From positions 40,683,501 to 40,747,500 of the forward strand of contig NC_091670.1 in assembly GCF_042453785.1 (NCBI RefSeq): 64,000 bases of DNA, written 5' to 3'. The notes under the pieces were generated by a model, which searched no databases, was not told the DNA's origin, and saw nothing but the letters and a program-made list of their open reading frames with translations. The position numbers and the translations under genes were made by a program. Within the stretch, counting starts at the first letter, position 1. Each line of letters starts with the position of its first letter. Source of the DNA: Malus domestica (taxonomy: Eukaryota > Streptophyta > Magnoliopsida > Rosales > Rosaceae). This document shows, piece by piece, positions 11,601 to 22,440 of this stretch.

Positions 11601-11975
11601 TTCGAATACATTGGGAAGTACGCTAAGAATTTGGAAAAGCTTTCAGTAGCCTTCGCTGGAAAAAGTGATTTGGGGATGCAGTGTGTGCTGAAAGGTTGTC
11701 CAAAGCTCAAGAAACTTGAGATAAGGGACTGCCCGTTTGGGAATGCAGCTTTTCTCTCAGATATAGAGAAGTATGAATCCATGAGATCACTTTGGATGTC
11801 AGCCTGCAATGTGACTATAAACGCCTGCCGGTTATTGGCAAGTCAGATGCCGAGATTGAACGTTGAGGTAATGAAGGATGAAGGGGATGATGACTGTGTG
11901 GCTGATAAAGTTTATGTTTACCGTTCTGTTGCTGGGCCAAGAAGGGATGCCCCGCCTTTTGTTCTCACTTTCTGA
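8605..11975 (+). CDS. TIR1/AFB auxin receptor F-box protein (AFB6-like)
   Basis: This is the F-box subunit of an SCF ubiquitin ligase that binds auxin together with Aux/IAA repressors in the nucleus and targets them for degradation. Three exons keep frame: 8605-9113, 10442-10943 and 11220-11975, giving 588 aa, usual for the family. The F-box is at about residues 21-62 ([10 protein letters not shown] ... [16 protein letters not shown]). Leucine-rich repeats follow to about residue 560, with [33 protein letters not shown] and [11 protein letters not shown]. The end is [16 protein letters not shown]. The N-terminal extension and [14 protein letters not shown] are closer to the AFB6-type clade than to TIR1 or AFB2/3, but clade assignment needs a tree. 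Residue 92 is Arg where TIR1 has His78. The first intron holds a MITE and a LINE tail. The dynein light chain gene converges on its 3' end. Confidence 0.93.
9636..9805. mobile_element. Foldback MITE in AFB intron 1
   Basis: Long inverted arms are visible: 'gagcaaaggatgaagatcct ... ttcatcgggtcgttgaaattttatccaacgattacaa' and its inverse complement ending 'catcctttgctcaag'. The whole element is about 170 bp with a short AT-rich loop. It is noncoding. The target duplication is unclear. Confidence 0.8.
10020..10290 (+). mobile_element. 3' tail of a LINE retrotransposon in AFB intron 1
   Basis: The conceptual translation gives EDKIKEN*LRWFGYV, then [10 protein letters not shown] and WTEEDL, followed by a segment resembling the SRIHIADPT tail (IHTADP). 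This is the very common C-terminal signature of plant LINE reverse-transcriptase ORFs. The end tttgttgttgttgt is the usual 3' terminus. Stops and frame shifts show it is dead. Confidence 0.75.
11775..11796 (+). promoter_or_regulatory. Degenerate miR393-complementary site
   Basis: TIR1/AFB2/AFB3 mRNAs carry a miR393 site over the codons for (E)TMRSLWM. The same codons here (ESMRSLWM) differ from perfect complementarity to miR393 at miRNA positions 8, 13, 17 and 21. The site is recognisable but weakened, including one seed-region mismatch. Confidence 0.55.
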
Positions 11976-12037
11976 AGATTCAAACCTATTCTGCTAATGC
12001 TTTGAAGCTTACAGAGAACATGGTACCCTCTCTCTCT

Positions 12038-12064
12038 CACACACACACGCACACGCACACGCAC
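12038..12064 (+). repeat. CA/CG-CA microsatellite in AFB 3' region
   Basis: An imperfect (CA)n run with interspersed CG lies directly after a short CT run, about 65 bp after the AFB stop codon. Confidence 0.8.
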
Positions 12065-12450
12065 AAACTCATGGTCATTCATGCAACCTTTTTCCTAATT
12101 TACCATGGGATAGGTTTGCGCACTAGCAATTGAATGGATCATCAAGTTACTTATCTTTGAATCTGTAAGCATCAGGTTGCATGGTCTTCAACTATCCTGC
12201 TCCCAGCTGAAACTATTTCGTGAAGCCCTGCCTCTGACCTAAGAAAAATATTATTCATACAGCCTCAAGCTGCAGAGGACATTTGATAAAGATATTGGAT
12301 ATGAAATTTTCACTTTCATTCAGCTTAATGAAATGGAAGGTCGACAGAACGAAGGGCCAGAAATTACAGAACTTGGAATTCGTTTATTTATTTTCTTGAT
12401 GTACATATTTGAGGAGAGCAAAAAGGAAGTCAAGGTTTATGAAGCAGAGC

Positions 12451-12880
12451 TTATGCCTTCACAACCTCCAGTGGCGGGATCTTATCTGCTTCCACAGCGA
12501 GATTAGCCGTTCCCCTGAAAAGCAAGAATGCAAGGCTACCGATGAAGAAATAGATGAAGCAGCCTTGGCTGTGTGTCACAAACGAACCAAAATCTGTTCC
12601 TACGATGCATTGCCACCCCAGCCCGTATGTCTCGTCGAATTCCTGCATTGAAACAAGCAAAGAAGGTAGAAACAAACACTTGAATTCAAATCATTTAGCG
12701 AGGATTCAATGCTGAGGATAATCCAGGAAAAGGAGAGGTGACCTTCTTTATGAATTGAGCAATTTCAGTGGGTTCGGTGACATCGAAGTTATCGAGAGCC
12801 TTTGCAGCTAAATGGAGAGCGTCTTGCTGCATTGCTTGAAGCATATCAGTCTCATTGACGACGGCTTTGCCTTCCAACAT
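12451..12880 (-). CDS. Dynein light chain (LC8/DYNLL-type) protein
   Basis: This is an LC8-type dimerisation hub protein. Exon 1 (12880-12743) encodes MLEGKAVVNETDML through AQFIKK, and exon 2 (12642-12451) starts EFDETYGLGWQCIVGTDFGS. The splice junction AAG|GT ... TGCAG|GAA keeps frame, giving 109 aa. Family marks are the alternating DALHLAAKALD helix, FIKKEFD and the conserved core GWQCIVG-FGS-VTH, followed by GCFIYFFIGSLAFLLFRG. The roughly 15-residue tail after RGTA is longer than in the animal protein, as in several plant copies. Flowering plants lack dynein heavy chains, so the role is probably as a general hub (for example nuclear pore or myosin partners), which is family knowledge, not seen here. 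It is convergent with the AFB-like gene, with about 475 bp between stop codons. Confidence 0.88.
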
Positions 12881-13420
12881 GGCTCCAGAAAATCCCGCCT
12901 GGAGTTGCCGCTGCTGTTGGGAAATAGCGAAAAAGGTAGCAGATAAAGCAGTTTAGATTGCAGGCATAGGCTGTAGTGAAGCGAATTATATCGAACGGGA
13001 ACTTCACATCTCTATGTGGTAGTCTCCATGCTGTGTGTGATTATCAAAGAATAATGCAAAGGATTAGAGCAAGGTGGTCAGAAAACAGACAAGATGTTGT
13101 GTCATGGATGATGGGGTCATGGAAGATGCATTGCTTGTGTACAGGATCTCGCATCTTGTTCGATCAATGGCTGCGATAGCGAGGGGCAGTTTTCAATTGG
13201 GGGTCCACATTATCTCGAAGAAGCAGGACGTTTGTGGTTGTACAAAAGATGCTTCCTTTGAATTTCAGGATGGTGTTGTGAGGTTCATAGTCAGTTGTGT
13301 TTTTTTTTTTTACCTTTTTCGTTGATCCAAGAATTTGTAGCTTGTCATTGATCAATGTTGATGAGAAAAATACTGCAAATTAAATCAATAAAATAAGAAA
13401 TATTGCTTCTCTCATTTTGC
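12881..13420. other. Intergenic, upstream of dynein light chain gene
   Basis: This presumably holds the minus-strand promoter and leader of the dynein light chain gene. Short open frames on the plus strand show no family features. Nothing else was recognised. Confidence 0.4.
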
Positions 13421-13426
13421 ACTCAA

Positions 13427-13563
13427 AATGAATGTGGCCTCTCTGTGTTGTCTCAATCATTGATTGATACGTGCTTATAAACTTAACTTTTCTTAACTTT
13501 GTTGTCAGAAACTTAATATGTGTCAGTCAATGATTAAAGCCACAGAGAGGTCACACCCATTAT
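13427..13563. mobile_element. Foldback MITE
   Basis: The arms 'aatgtggcctctctgtg ... caatcattgattgat' and 'gtcaatgattaaagccacagagaggtcacac' are inverse complements around an AT-rich loop, about 137 bp in total. It is noncoding. Confidence 0.65.
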
Positions 13564-14968
13564 GGATTGAAGAACTCTATATGCACTTTATTGAAGAAAC
13601 ATTTGGCCCTTGGAGAAGTGTCAGCCTAAAAAATATAACTAAATTTGAGCGGAAATGAGTTAAGTTTATGATAAGTTCTAGATTTGATTCGAGATTATGA
13701 TACGTCCCGGATTCTGTCCTCCAAATGTGAATAGCAAGGCTTGAGCCTTTAATTATCCATCAAGGCATATGATGTAACTGGGCTTTTACATGTTGGCTAC
13801 TTTATGCAGATATGTTGTTAGTTTCAAAACTACATATTTATCAGTATATGATTTCACGTGATTAGAGAGATAAACATAGACGAAAAAATTATTTAGGATT
13901 GGTAAGAATATGTAGTCGTGAAGATCATTTGTCCCTAATGAGTTCAGGTTGTTTAATAATTAACAGTGGCATAATTAGATTTTGTGGGCAATCTCATGAC
14001 TAGGAATTCATCACAAAAGCTAATTATAATAACTTAGAGATGGTCTGTGGTTTGGTAAGAGGTCTATTGTTGTGATGTCATATCTTGAATATTATACTTA
14101 GCACAAAGAGTAGACTAGATGCATATAAAATACACACAAATGAAGTTCATGTATTGCTTCTGTAAAAATGAATTTTATACTTCTGTTAAAGTTGAACTTT
14201 TGTGTAATTATGCAGGTTCTGGTGTGCTGTCCGTTTCAAATTTTGAGAAAATAATTATAACCATATATGTATAGCGGATTCGTAGTATCATTTTTCATAC
14301 ACAATTTTTGAAACACGTGAACTCACTATGTAATGTATTTCAACGTTCTAAATTACCCATCTTTTAGGTCTTCTCTCAAAGACTATGTCTACCAAAATCA
14401 CTTAAATCTGAAATCATTTAACTGTTGGATTTAGGGTTTAGGTTTCTTTATAGAGCTGTATTCGACTATTTTCTTCGCTACAAATGAATGTCTTAATGGT
14501 TTTAGATTTTTCTAATTTTTTGTAAAGATAATTTATGAATGATGTTTTAAAAAATAGATGATTCGAATCGTTAAAATACATTACGGAGTGAGCTCCACAA
14601 AAACGTGTGTAAAAAGTTATGTAAAAGATATTCTCGTATTAGATTATATGAATCTTTTAGCCAATGCCGGTCCCATGCATGAACTCTTAAGTCACACATC
14701 ATTTTCTTGGAACGTAAGATGTAGATGAAAACGTTATTATATATGGCTATTTTTCAAGAAAACGAAAGAGGTGCGATTAACACCTATCACCAACATGTTT
14801 AAAGACTTGACCAGTACAGTTCTTCCGCGTAAACATTTTCGAGTCGATCGGTTCCATGCATGTTATACCCTAATGAGGGTTAACTTCCGAGTGCTTTGGA
14901 TGCAAGAAGATCTTTAGGGTTTTGTTGTTTCCTATGGGAATTAGGGTTTGCTTGTTAAACACGTGGGA
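13564..14968. other. Intergenic AT-rich sequence with a degenerate foldback
   Basis: No gene was seen. Around 14255-14625 the words 'cacgtgaactcactatgtaatgtatttcaacg' and 'cgttaaaatacattacggagtgagctccac' are inverse complements, marking a decayed foldback element of about 370 bp. Confidence 0.5.
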
Positions 14969-15176
14969 ATTAGGGTTGACCATCACCAAATCGGTTTAAC
15001 TTAATCAAAGCAATGTGTTTTTGTCTTAGGAGAATCACCTAAGCTAGCTAGCTAGCTATTTGATCGATCATAATTAGGGTTGACCATCACCAAATCGGTT
15101 TAACTTAATCAAAGCAATGTATTTTTGTCTTAGGAGAGTCACCTAAGCTAGCTAGCTAGCTATTTGATCGATCATC
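14969..15176 (+). repeat. 104-bp tandem duplication
   Basis: There are two adjacent copies, starting at 14969 and 15073, nearly identical (differences such as gtgttt/gtattt and gagaatc/gagagtc). Each carries the self-complementary run ctagctagctagctag next to gatcgatc. It is noncoding. Confidence 0.9.
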
Positions 15177-16510
15177 AGCATCGCGATGGAGTAGATCGAT
15201 GAGATCTAATGAAAACGCAAGATTGTTTTTATGTACTTTTCTCTTCAAAGTTAAGGTACATATTTTGGCTGTGCTACTAGCCAGCTGTATTGAGTTTCAC
15301 TTGTTTCATACTCAAAGGTGTCCCAACAACGCAAAGCAATCACTTTCGAGCTTGTGCAATCCAAATGGCATTTCTACGTACCTACACTTTACCACCATTA
15401 AAAAACCAATATATATAGTTATATAGCATAACGTACCCTCTATCTAGGAGCTACATAACACAACCCCACGTACGTAATAGGTTACATTATGTTAAGACCA
15501 TGTTTGGAATTGATTTTGATCGAGCTAAAAGTGTTTCTTAACAACTATAAAGTTTTTTTTACTGTATTTGACAAAAGTAGTTAAAATTACTTCTAGGTCA
15601 TGGAAACACTTTTTGGAGAATTACTTGTTGGATGTTTCTTCAGGAAGCATTTGCTAGATACTTATTTCAACGTGTTTCTGATAAAAGCATTCCAAGAAGA
15701 CAAAACATAGAAGTGCTTCCTACATAAGCTAGTTGATAAAACGAGTTGTAACCTTTGATTTATTTGTATTTCTCTCCTCGAAAGAGTCTCAAGTTTGAAT
15801 CTCTCCTCCTCAACTGCTAAGAAAAATTTTCTGGATGTAGATAAGCAACGAACAAAAATAAGCTAGTAGCATACTTGGTAGAGAGGAATGGCCCAATGGG
15901 AATTGGAATGTGGTGTGACATATGGGGTCCCTGGCAGTGTGGCTTAAGTTGTGATGACCATGTGCAGATTCAATTATGCTGAAGGGCCAAAATCTGCCAT
16001 TGATTATTGCTAATTTTTTGATATATTCAATGGGTAAGCATGGTGGCCTAAGAATTATAGAATGTTCAAAAGACTGGAGAACCAAAAAAAGGGTTTATGC
16101 CTATATAATGACCCCCACATAAAACAATTCGATCAAACAAAGAACCATGATTAATTAAAACCAAATAATATTCTTAAACTCTTGTTGCAAATAATCATGG
16201 TCAGTATCATGACAAAATAACATAGAATAATCCGTGACTAGTATTGTCATGTACTTAAGGCACCTAACCACATCATGGGTCATTGAATTTTTTTTTTGTT
16301 TTCCTCACTTGCCATCTTTCTAGGATTTTAGTACTAGAACGAGTGCATTTTTTCTCACCATCATCAAGTAATGGTGATACTATTAACTTATTTATCATTA
16401 CTAAATGAGTTTAAATTTCAAAATCACTATCATTTCACGATGATAAATAGGTCTCCTATTTTTCCATGAACAATAATAAACGATAAGTTACCAAAAATCT
16501 TATCTCATAA
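15177..16510. other. Intergenic AT-rich sequence
   Basis: No gene was recognised. About 15478-15740 has the 'aagtgttt ... acaactata' wording of common degenerate MITE-type repeats. Short open frames look random. Confidence 0.4.
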
Positions 16511-16516
16511 TATTAA

Positions 16517-16896
16517 GGGGTAGTTTGGGAGTGAGGTGCTTAAAAAAAAACATCTATGAAAAAAAGTTGTGAGGGTTTTAGGTGTTTGGTAAACTAAAAA
16601 AAAAGGCTTATTTTGGAAGCTGCTGTGAGAATAAGCTGAAATCAAAGGAAAAAGCTGAAGCTGCTATTTGCAACTTTGGAAAACTGCTTTTTTTTCAAAG
16701 CACACAGAGCTACAGTGCTCATTTAATGAAAAGATCCACTATCAGACTGCTTTTTTTTTTTTTTTTCCAAAAGCACTTTTACAAAAAAGTTTATCAAACG
16801 CTCTGCTGATTTACTTCACAGCCGCTTATTCTCACAGCACAGCTGCTTATTCTAACAGCAATTTTTTTTCAAAGTATAGCAATACCAAACCAGCTC
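16517..16896. mobile_element. PIF/Harbinger-like MITE (Tourist type)
   Basis: It starts GGGGTAGTTTGGGA and ends TACCAAACCAGCTC, imperfect inverted ends, flanked on both sides by TAA (16514-16516 and 16897-16899), the 3-bp target typical of Harbinger elements. Length is 380 bp, with A/T runs and 'aagcagc' words inside. It is noncoding. Confidence 0.7.
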
Positions 16897-17399
16897 TAAG
16901 TTAGGATGCTCAAAACCTTTCTCGATTTGCTTTTGGCACTCTCTTTGAAAAAGCAGCGTTTGGCTTTTTTGTAAGCTCCTCTCGTTATTTTTCAGTGCAA
17001 AAGGGTAATATATTGGATTGAATAGAAGCATCCTTCTTTTCAAAGTTTGTATAGGAACTCCACTTCCTGTCTGATCAAAAGGAGACGGCTAGCTCAAGGC
17101 ATCCAACAAAGGGCTTCACATGGTGGGGTGGCGGATTTGTCATCTCATCCCCATGCTTAGAGTTTTGAACTTTTGAAAGCTACCTGTTTTTTTGCTTTTC
17201 ACCTAATCAACTGTTTGGAAGATTTATAGTAGAACTGTCAGATTATTACGTAATATTAGTGATATTACAATATGTGAATTTATTTATTAATAATATATTA
17301 CAGGTATATGTATATAATGACAAATCAGTTAATTTTGTCGTCCATCTATATCATAACAATAAAAGTTAAAATTTAGATATTATGATAATAAAAAATCGT

Positions 17400-17690
17400 C
17401 GTCGTAAGAGAATCTTGTTATTTCAGACGTAGTCTATAAGAACTCGAGTTAAATTTCTCTAAAGTACTAATAGACCGCGTAATTTGTCTCCATTATATAC
17501 TAGCTAAAAAAAGTTGGTAAAAGCTAAAAGCTAGAAGTTGAAAAGGGTCCGAGCATGGAAATTTCTTAGCAAAACACTTCTACTACTCGTGAATTCACTT
17601 TTCTTTTTTCTTTTTTCTTTCCATAACAAAAAGATGAATTTTTGTTGATGCCATATTATGTCAAAGTTTGGACTTTCATAAACCGAGTTC
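17400..17690 (+). repeat. Segmental duplication, copy 1
   Basis: Shared with 18412-18715 in the same orientation: 'gtctataagaactcgagttaaatttctc', 'ggtccgagc.tggaaatttcttagca', 'aacaaaaagatgaatttttgtt' and 'gatgccatat.atgtcaaagttt'. Divergence is moderate, with small indels. It is noncoding. The 17220-17330 and 17860-17945 segments are also mutually similar. Confidence 0.85.
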
Positions 17691-18411
17691 CTTTTTCTTC
17701 TTTTTTCTTGAGACAGCGAGTTAATACTACACTTACTTGGTCTTGTGTTTCTTCATGCTAGTTAATGATCGGGTGTAATTTTTTTCTTTTGCAGGATATG
17801 AACTATGAAAGGGAAATTTTATGCTACTCTTTAAGAAATGGGTAATGATGCTCTTTGTTGTGTATCTATTTATTAATATTATATTATAGGTGTATGTTAT
17901 ATAGTGACAAATCAGTATGTCGTTCATCCGTATTATAACAATTAAACTAACATATTGTGGCCAGTTCAGGAGTCAACATAGGGCATCAGTTGTCCAATCC
18001 TATGTCTCTTTGTATGTGTATTGTGTTGTCTCTATGAACAGTTAGTGTAAACCATGTTGCAACCTCCTCTTCTTACTTCTTCTATGTTTTTTTTAATCAT
18101 CCATGTCTTTCTTTTCTCTCGTCTTGTCTGCAATTCTATTGTGTGCACCAAATGCTTAATAAAATGCTTGAATTGACAAGCTTTGGCAGTCTTCAACATT
18201 ACTCTACAGGAAAATGTAGTCACCTTTGACAAGTCTCTACATATTATAGTAGTTGTTGACATATATCGGTATTAGCTTTCAGCAGATGTTAGCAATAATC
18301 GACATTTTCCTGTCAGATGTTCAACGAAATGGTCCTATTAAATTTTTTTGGTCGACATCATAACTCTATTAATTGAAAAGCGTAATTTCGCCACTGATTA
18401 TGACGATATAT

Positions 18412-18715
18412 CGTCACCATAAAAGATTCTTGTTATTTTAGTGGTGGTCTATAAGAACTCGAGTTAAATTTCTCACTAAAGTATTAATATACAGCTTAAT
18501 TTGTCTCCATTACTAATTAAAAACAGTTGATAGAAAGCCTTAAAGTTAGAAGTTGATGTCGGTCCGAGCCTGGAAATTTCTTAGCATAACACTTCTCCTA
18601 CTCGTGAACTCAACGCAAACATTCACTTTTCTTTTTTCATTTTTTCTTTCCATAACAAAAAGATGAATTTTTGTTAAAGCATTGATGCCATATCATGTCA
18701 AAGTTTTGGACTTCA
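18412..18715 (+). repeat. Segmental duplication, copy 2
   Basis: This is the counterpart of 17400-17690 about 1.0 kb downstream, with a small insertion (aactcaacgcaaac) and other indels. The remaining 18716-19425 shows no gene. Confidence 0.85.
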
Positions 18716-19425
18716 CATTTTGTATTCATTTCCTTTATATATTCTTCTTTGTGTTTGCATATGGTATGCTCATGCTCATTTTCTTCTTTTTTTTTTTATT
18801 ATCCCGATACAAGTGAGTTGCGAACGTCTGAAACAACCTATAATTCGTTTAATATTGTTCCTGAAAGAATTAAAAGATTTTTTAGCTCACAAAAAAACGC
18901 ATATACCAACTCTTTACGGTTAAACTATAGGAAGAACATGCTAGGTCCTTGCAGTTCCATGAATCAGCCACAAAATATTCAAAGTTGCTCAAATTATTTG
19001 ATGATAAAAGAGGAATTTTGGTAATTGAGTGTTGTGAGTGATGATGGTTAATTGGTTACATCTTCAGTACTATTTAAATTCTTCTTCTATAAAGTTTTCT
19101 AGAATATATAATTAATAAAATCCTTACATACATAATTAAGCATTGCTTTAAAGTTTTTACCACCAATAGTGGGTGACTAGCCCTAAAAACATATTTAAAT
19201 TGTGTAGATTATATACAACTAGAATATACTATTTTATACGAGAGATGTTTTAGTGTGTCGAGAATACGATTCAATACAAAATGTAATAGTACAGTTAGTT
19301 AAAAATTTGAAACAAAAAATTATAATAATACATACATCGAGCCGTGTTTCCGTCAAAGCGAAAAATTTATCAATTTTATACAAAATACAATGATTACAGA
19401 ATACAAACATAAAAGTATCACCTCC

Positions 19426-19433
19426 TATAAATA
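19426..19433 (+). promoter_or_regulatory. Candidate TATA box of the ARM-repeat gene
   Basis: TATAAATA lies about 325 bp upstream of the first in-frame ATG. It would imply a 5' UTR of roughly 300 nt, which includes a CT run at about 19633-19644. Confidence 0.4.
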
Positions 19434-19758
19434 AGCTCCAACTCCAACAGATTTTTTGATACCCAATAAAATTACAAAATTACCCCTATTGAATCCCCCA
19501 TTCGTATTCCACTACCACACGCCAGCCCAAAAGGTCAGTCATGTAATTTCGTACTAAAGTCCAATTCAGTGGATCAGCTGCCAAACCAAGGATAAGCATA
19601 GAACCAGGAGAAAGACGGGAGAAGTCAGAGCCTCTCTCTCTCTGTTCACGATAAGATGGTCAACTAGATTCCATTCCGTTTCGAATTCCGATCAGAATTG
19701 CCGGAATATTCGTACCCATCCATCCAGAATCCGACCCACTTCGCTACTTCCAAATGGG

Positions 19759-21543
19759 TTGGTTCCAAAACCAATGAGAGCAACTATGGGGAAAGAAAAG
19801 AAGCAGGGAGCCAAAGAAACAGAGCAGAGCCAAAACTCGTCGGAATCTTCCTCCGGCGAATCAAGTCTCCGGCGAACTATCGAGTCCATTACATCTCTGA
19901 TTTCACTGTCTTATTCCATCAAAATATTTGCGGCGAAATGGAAGACGATAAGGACCAAGCTCGAAGATTTGAACTCCGGCCTAGAGGCCGTAGAAAACTG
20001 CGAGGCCAGCGAAAACGCAGTTCTCTCAGGCATTGTGTCGGGCGTATGTCAGACGGTCAACGAGTGCCACGAAATCGCGCGTCGCTGCGTCGATCTTTCG
20101 TACAGCGGGAAGCTCCTGATGCAGAGCGACTTGGACATTCTCTCAGCAAGACTCGATCTTCACGCAAGAAACCTCTCGGAGGTTTACAACGCCGGCGTTT
20201 TGACACGGAGGTTCGCGATTGTCGTTTCGAGGCCCGGAAACGGAGCTTGCAGAGATGACATGAGGTTCTACGTCAGAGACGTGATGACGAGGATGAAGAT
20301 TGGCAACGCAGAGATGAAACGCCAGGCGTTGCTTAATCTGCACGAGGCTTTGGTGGAAGACGACAAGTATGTTAAAGTCGTCGTTGAGCACAGTGAGATT
20401 GTGCATGTATTGGCTAGTTTTCTTGATTTTTCGCATGATGTTCAAATCCAGGAGTTGTCTGCAAAGATTGTTTCTGTGATTTCTGGGTTTGGTTCGTGCA
20501 AGGTTGTTCTGATCGGAGCCGGGATTATCGCGCCGTTGATTCAGGTTTTGGAGTGTGGGAGTGTGGTTGGGAAAGAAGAAGCTGCAAAGAGCTTGCAGAG
20601 ATTAACGGAAAATTCGGATAATGGGTGGTCTATTTCAGCTCACGGCGGAGTCACAGCTCTGCTTAAGTTATGTTCCGGCGGCGATGGCAGCGAGATCAGA
20701 GCAGAGTTGGTCGGTCCTGCTTGCGGGGCACTCAAAAATCTCGTTGGCATTGAAGAAATCAAGAGATTCATGGTCGAAGAAGGTGTTATTTCGACGTTTA
20801 TCGGGCTCACAAGGTCGAAAGATGAAGTCTTGCAGGTCAATTCGATTGAGTTTCTGCAAAACATTGCTTCTGGGGATGAGGCAATTCGGGTTATGGTGGC
20901 GAAAGAGGGCGGAATTCAAGCGTTGGTTCGCGTTTTGGCTACCCGATCGGCGGCTTGTTCTTGTAAAGTGAGGGAGACAGCATTGAGGGCAATTGAGAAT
21001 TTGTGTTTTCGCAATGCGAATTCGATTAGTCTTCTGATCAAGTACGGTTTTGTTGATCAGCTCATGTTCTTTCTCCAAAATGGGGAGGTTTCGATTCAAG
21101 AACTGGCGCTAAAAGTGTCGATTAGAATGTGTGGGAAATCAGAGGAGGCCAAGAAGGCAATGGGGGATGCAAACTTCATGACGGAGCTGGTTAAGTTTCT
21201 TGATTCCAAGTCGTTTGAGGTTCGAGAAATGGCGGCTGAAGCGCTGTCGAACATGGTCACAGTCCCGAAAAACAGAAAACGATTCGTGCAGGATGATCGC
21301 AACATGTGCCTCCTCTTGCAGCGGTTCGATCCGAAGCAAGTGAATTCGGGCAACAAAAAGCTCTTGTTCTCCATTTTGATGTCGCTGACGAGCTGCAATA
21401 GCGGGAGGAGGAAGATTGCGCATTCGGGTTACATGAAAAACATCGAAAAACTAGCAGAAGATGAAGTTTCAGATGCCAAGAAGCTTGTGAAGAAGCTATC
21501 CACAAACAGATTTCGTAGCATGTTGAGTGGAATCTGGCATTAA
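19759..21543 (+). CDS. Armadillo (ARM) repeat protein, intronless
   Basis: A single exon encodes 594 aa (shorter if translation starts at the in-frame ATGs 19774 or 19786; the last, MGKEKKQGAK, is plausible). The N-terminal part (residues about 35-185) is helical: SLRRTIESITSLISLSYSIKIFAAKWKTI, then a segment like the N-terminal domain of plant U-box/ARM proteins (LSGIVSGVCQTVNECHEIARRC, LSARLDLHARNLSEVYNAGVL). Residues from about 195 to the end are tandem ARM repeats, with words such as EMKRQALLNLHEAL, GKEEAAKSLQRLTEN, ELVGPACGALKNLVG, VRETALRAIENLCF and EVREMAAEALSNMVT. No U-box lies between the two parts, so it is not an obvious E3 ligase. The role is probably as a protein-interaction scaffold; the substrate is unknown. 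Confidence 0.88.
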   Translation: MVPKPMRATMGKEKKQGAKETEQSQNSSESSSGESSLRRTIESITSLISLSYSIKIFAAKWKTIRTKLEDLNSGLEAVENCEASENAVLSGIVSGVCQTVNECHEIARRCVDLSYSGKLLMQSDLDILSARLDLHARNLSEVYNAGVLTRRFAIVVSRPGNGACRDDMRFYVRDVMTRMKIGNAEMKRQALLNLHEALVEDDKYVKVVVEHSEIVHVLASFLDFSHDVQIQELSAKIVSVISGFGSCKVVLIGAGIIAPLIQVLECGSVVGKEEAAKSLQRLTENSDNGWSISAHGGVTALLKLCSGGDGSEIRAELVGPACGALKNLVGIEEIKRFMVEEGVISTFIGLTRSKDEVLQVNSIEFLQNIASGDEAIRVMVAKEGGIQALVRVLATRSAACSCKVRETALRAIENLCFRNANSISLLIKYGFVDQLMFFLQNGEVSIQELALKVSIRMCGKSEEAKKAMGDANFMTELVKFLDSKSFEVREMAAEALSNMVTVPKNRKRFVQDDRNMCLLLQRFDPKQVNSGNKKLLFSILMSLTSCNSGRRKIAHSGYMKNIEKLAEDEVSDAKKLVKKLSTNRFRSMLSGIWH

Positions 21544-22440
21544 CTCATGAATCAAGTGTAGGGTTTCTGTCTTTATAATTTGTTTTGATTTAATTTTTGT
21601 AAAACTTGTATATCTGCATAAAAAGGGTTTTCCAAGTTTTTACTGGTTTGTCAAGCTCAAGTTGGAACTCCAAATTTCATCTTAATTAGATCCACTTTCA
21701 CGAATCACAACATCTTCTTGTCAAGATTGTATGCATAACTAGAGCTCAGCCAGAGCCGATACTACTTTTTGATACGAGCGATATTCTAATCTAATGTAAA
21801 CTAAGGGGAATAAAGATTTGACTCTACCCTAACCAACTCAACCACGTCCAACTTTGCTACGATAATATGTTTGTTTAAGACACTCAGGCATTGTGTTGCA
21901 TGTAGTAGCAGTATTGTGGTAGAGAATGAATGATAGAAGAGAATGCAATTGCAATTAATTTAAGTGGGATTGTGTATTATTAGGAAGGAGCACATGGGAA
22001 AGCCATGAACTCCCAAAGGGGCATGTGAGGAGTAGAGGCAAGCCATGGTCTACTTCATTTACCCTCTGTGACTGGACACAAAGGACAGCGATAGATGAAG
22101 TTTCCTGCTGTATTTGCTTGTCCTATGTATGTTATTGTCTCTTCTGCAAATTTCTCGTCATGGACGTGCGTTTTTTAAACGGGACGTCTGTTTAACCGTA
22201 ATTCTACCCAGTTTTGATCTCATTTATTGACGTAGTTGATTGTTTTAGGATGTAGAGTCGCCATTCAAAGTTTAAACTTTTGAATTCTAGCTTTAGAATC
22301 TTTAAGCCTTAGATTTTAGGTTTAAAGCTTTAGATTTTAAGAACTTGAAGCTTTAATTAAAAAGCGATTCTATTTCTTGACTAATCAACCCAGCCAATAA
22401 ATGAAATCAAAATGGAATAGAGTTAATCGTAATGTTAGGA
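21544..22440. other. 3' flank of the ARM gene, no further gene
   Basis: This contains the ARM gene 3' UTR and AT-rich spacer. No coding region was supported. Confidence 0.4.

Noticed and set aside
14969-15176. Repeats considered as a CRISPR-like array
   Set aside because: There are only two adjacent 104-bp units without spacers in plant nuclear DNA. It is a simple tandem duplication.
20143-21505. Several opposite-strand and alternative-frame ORFs inside the ARM gene
   Set aside because: All lie within the 594-codon ARM-repeat frame and show no independent family features.
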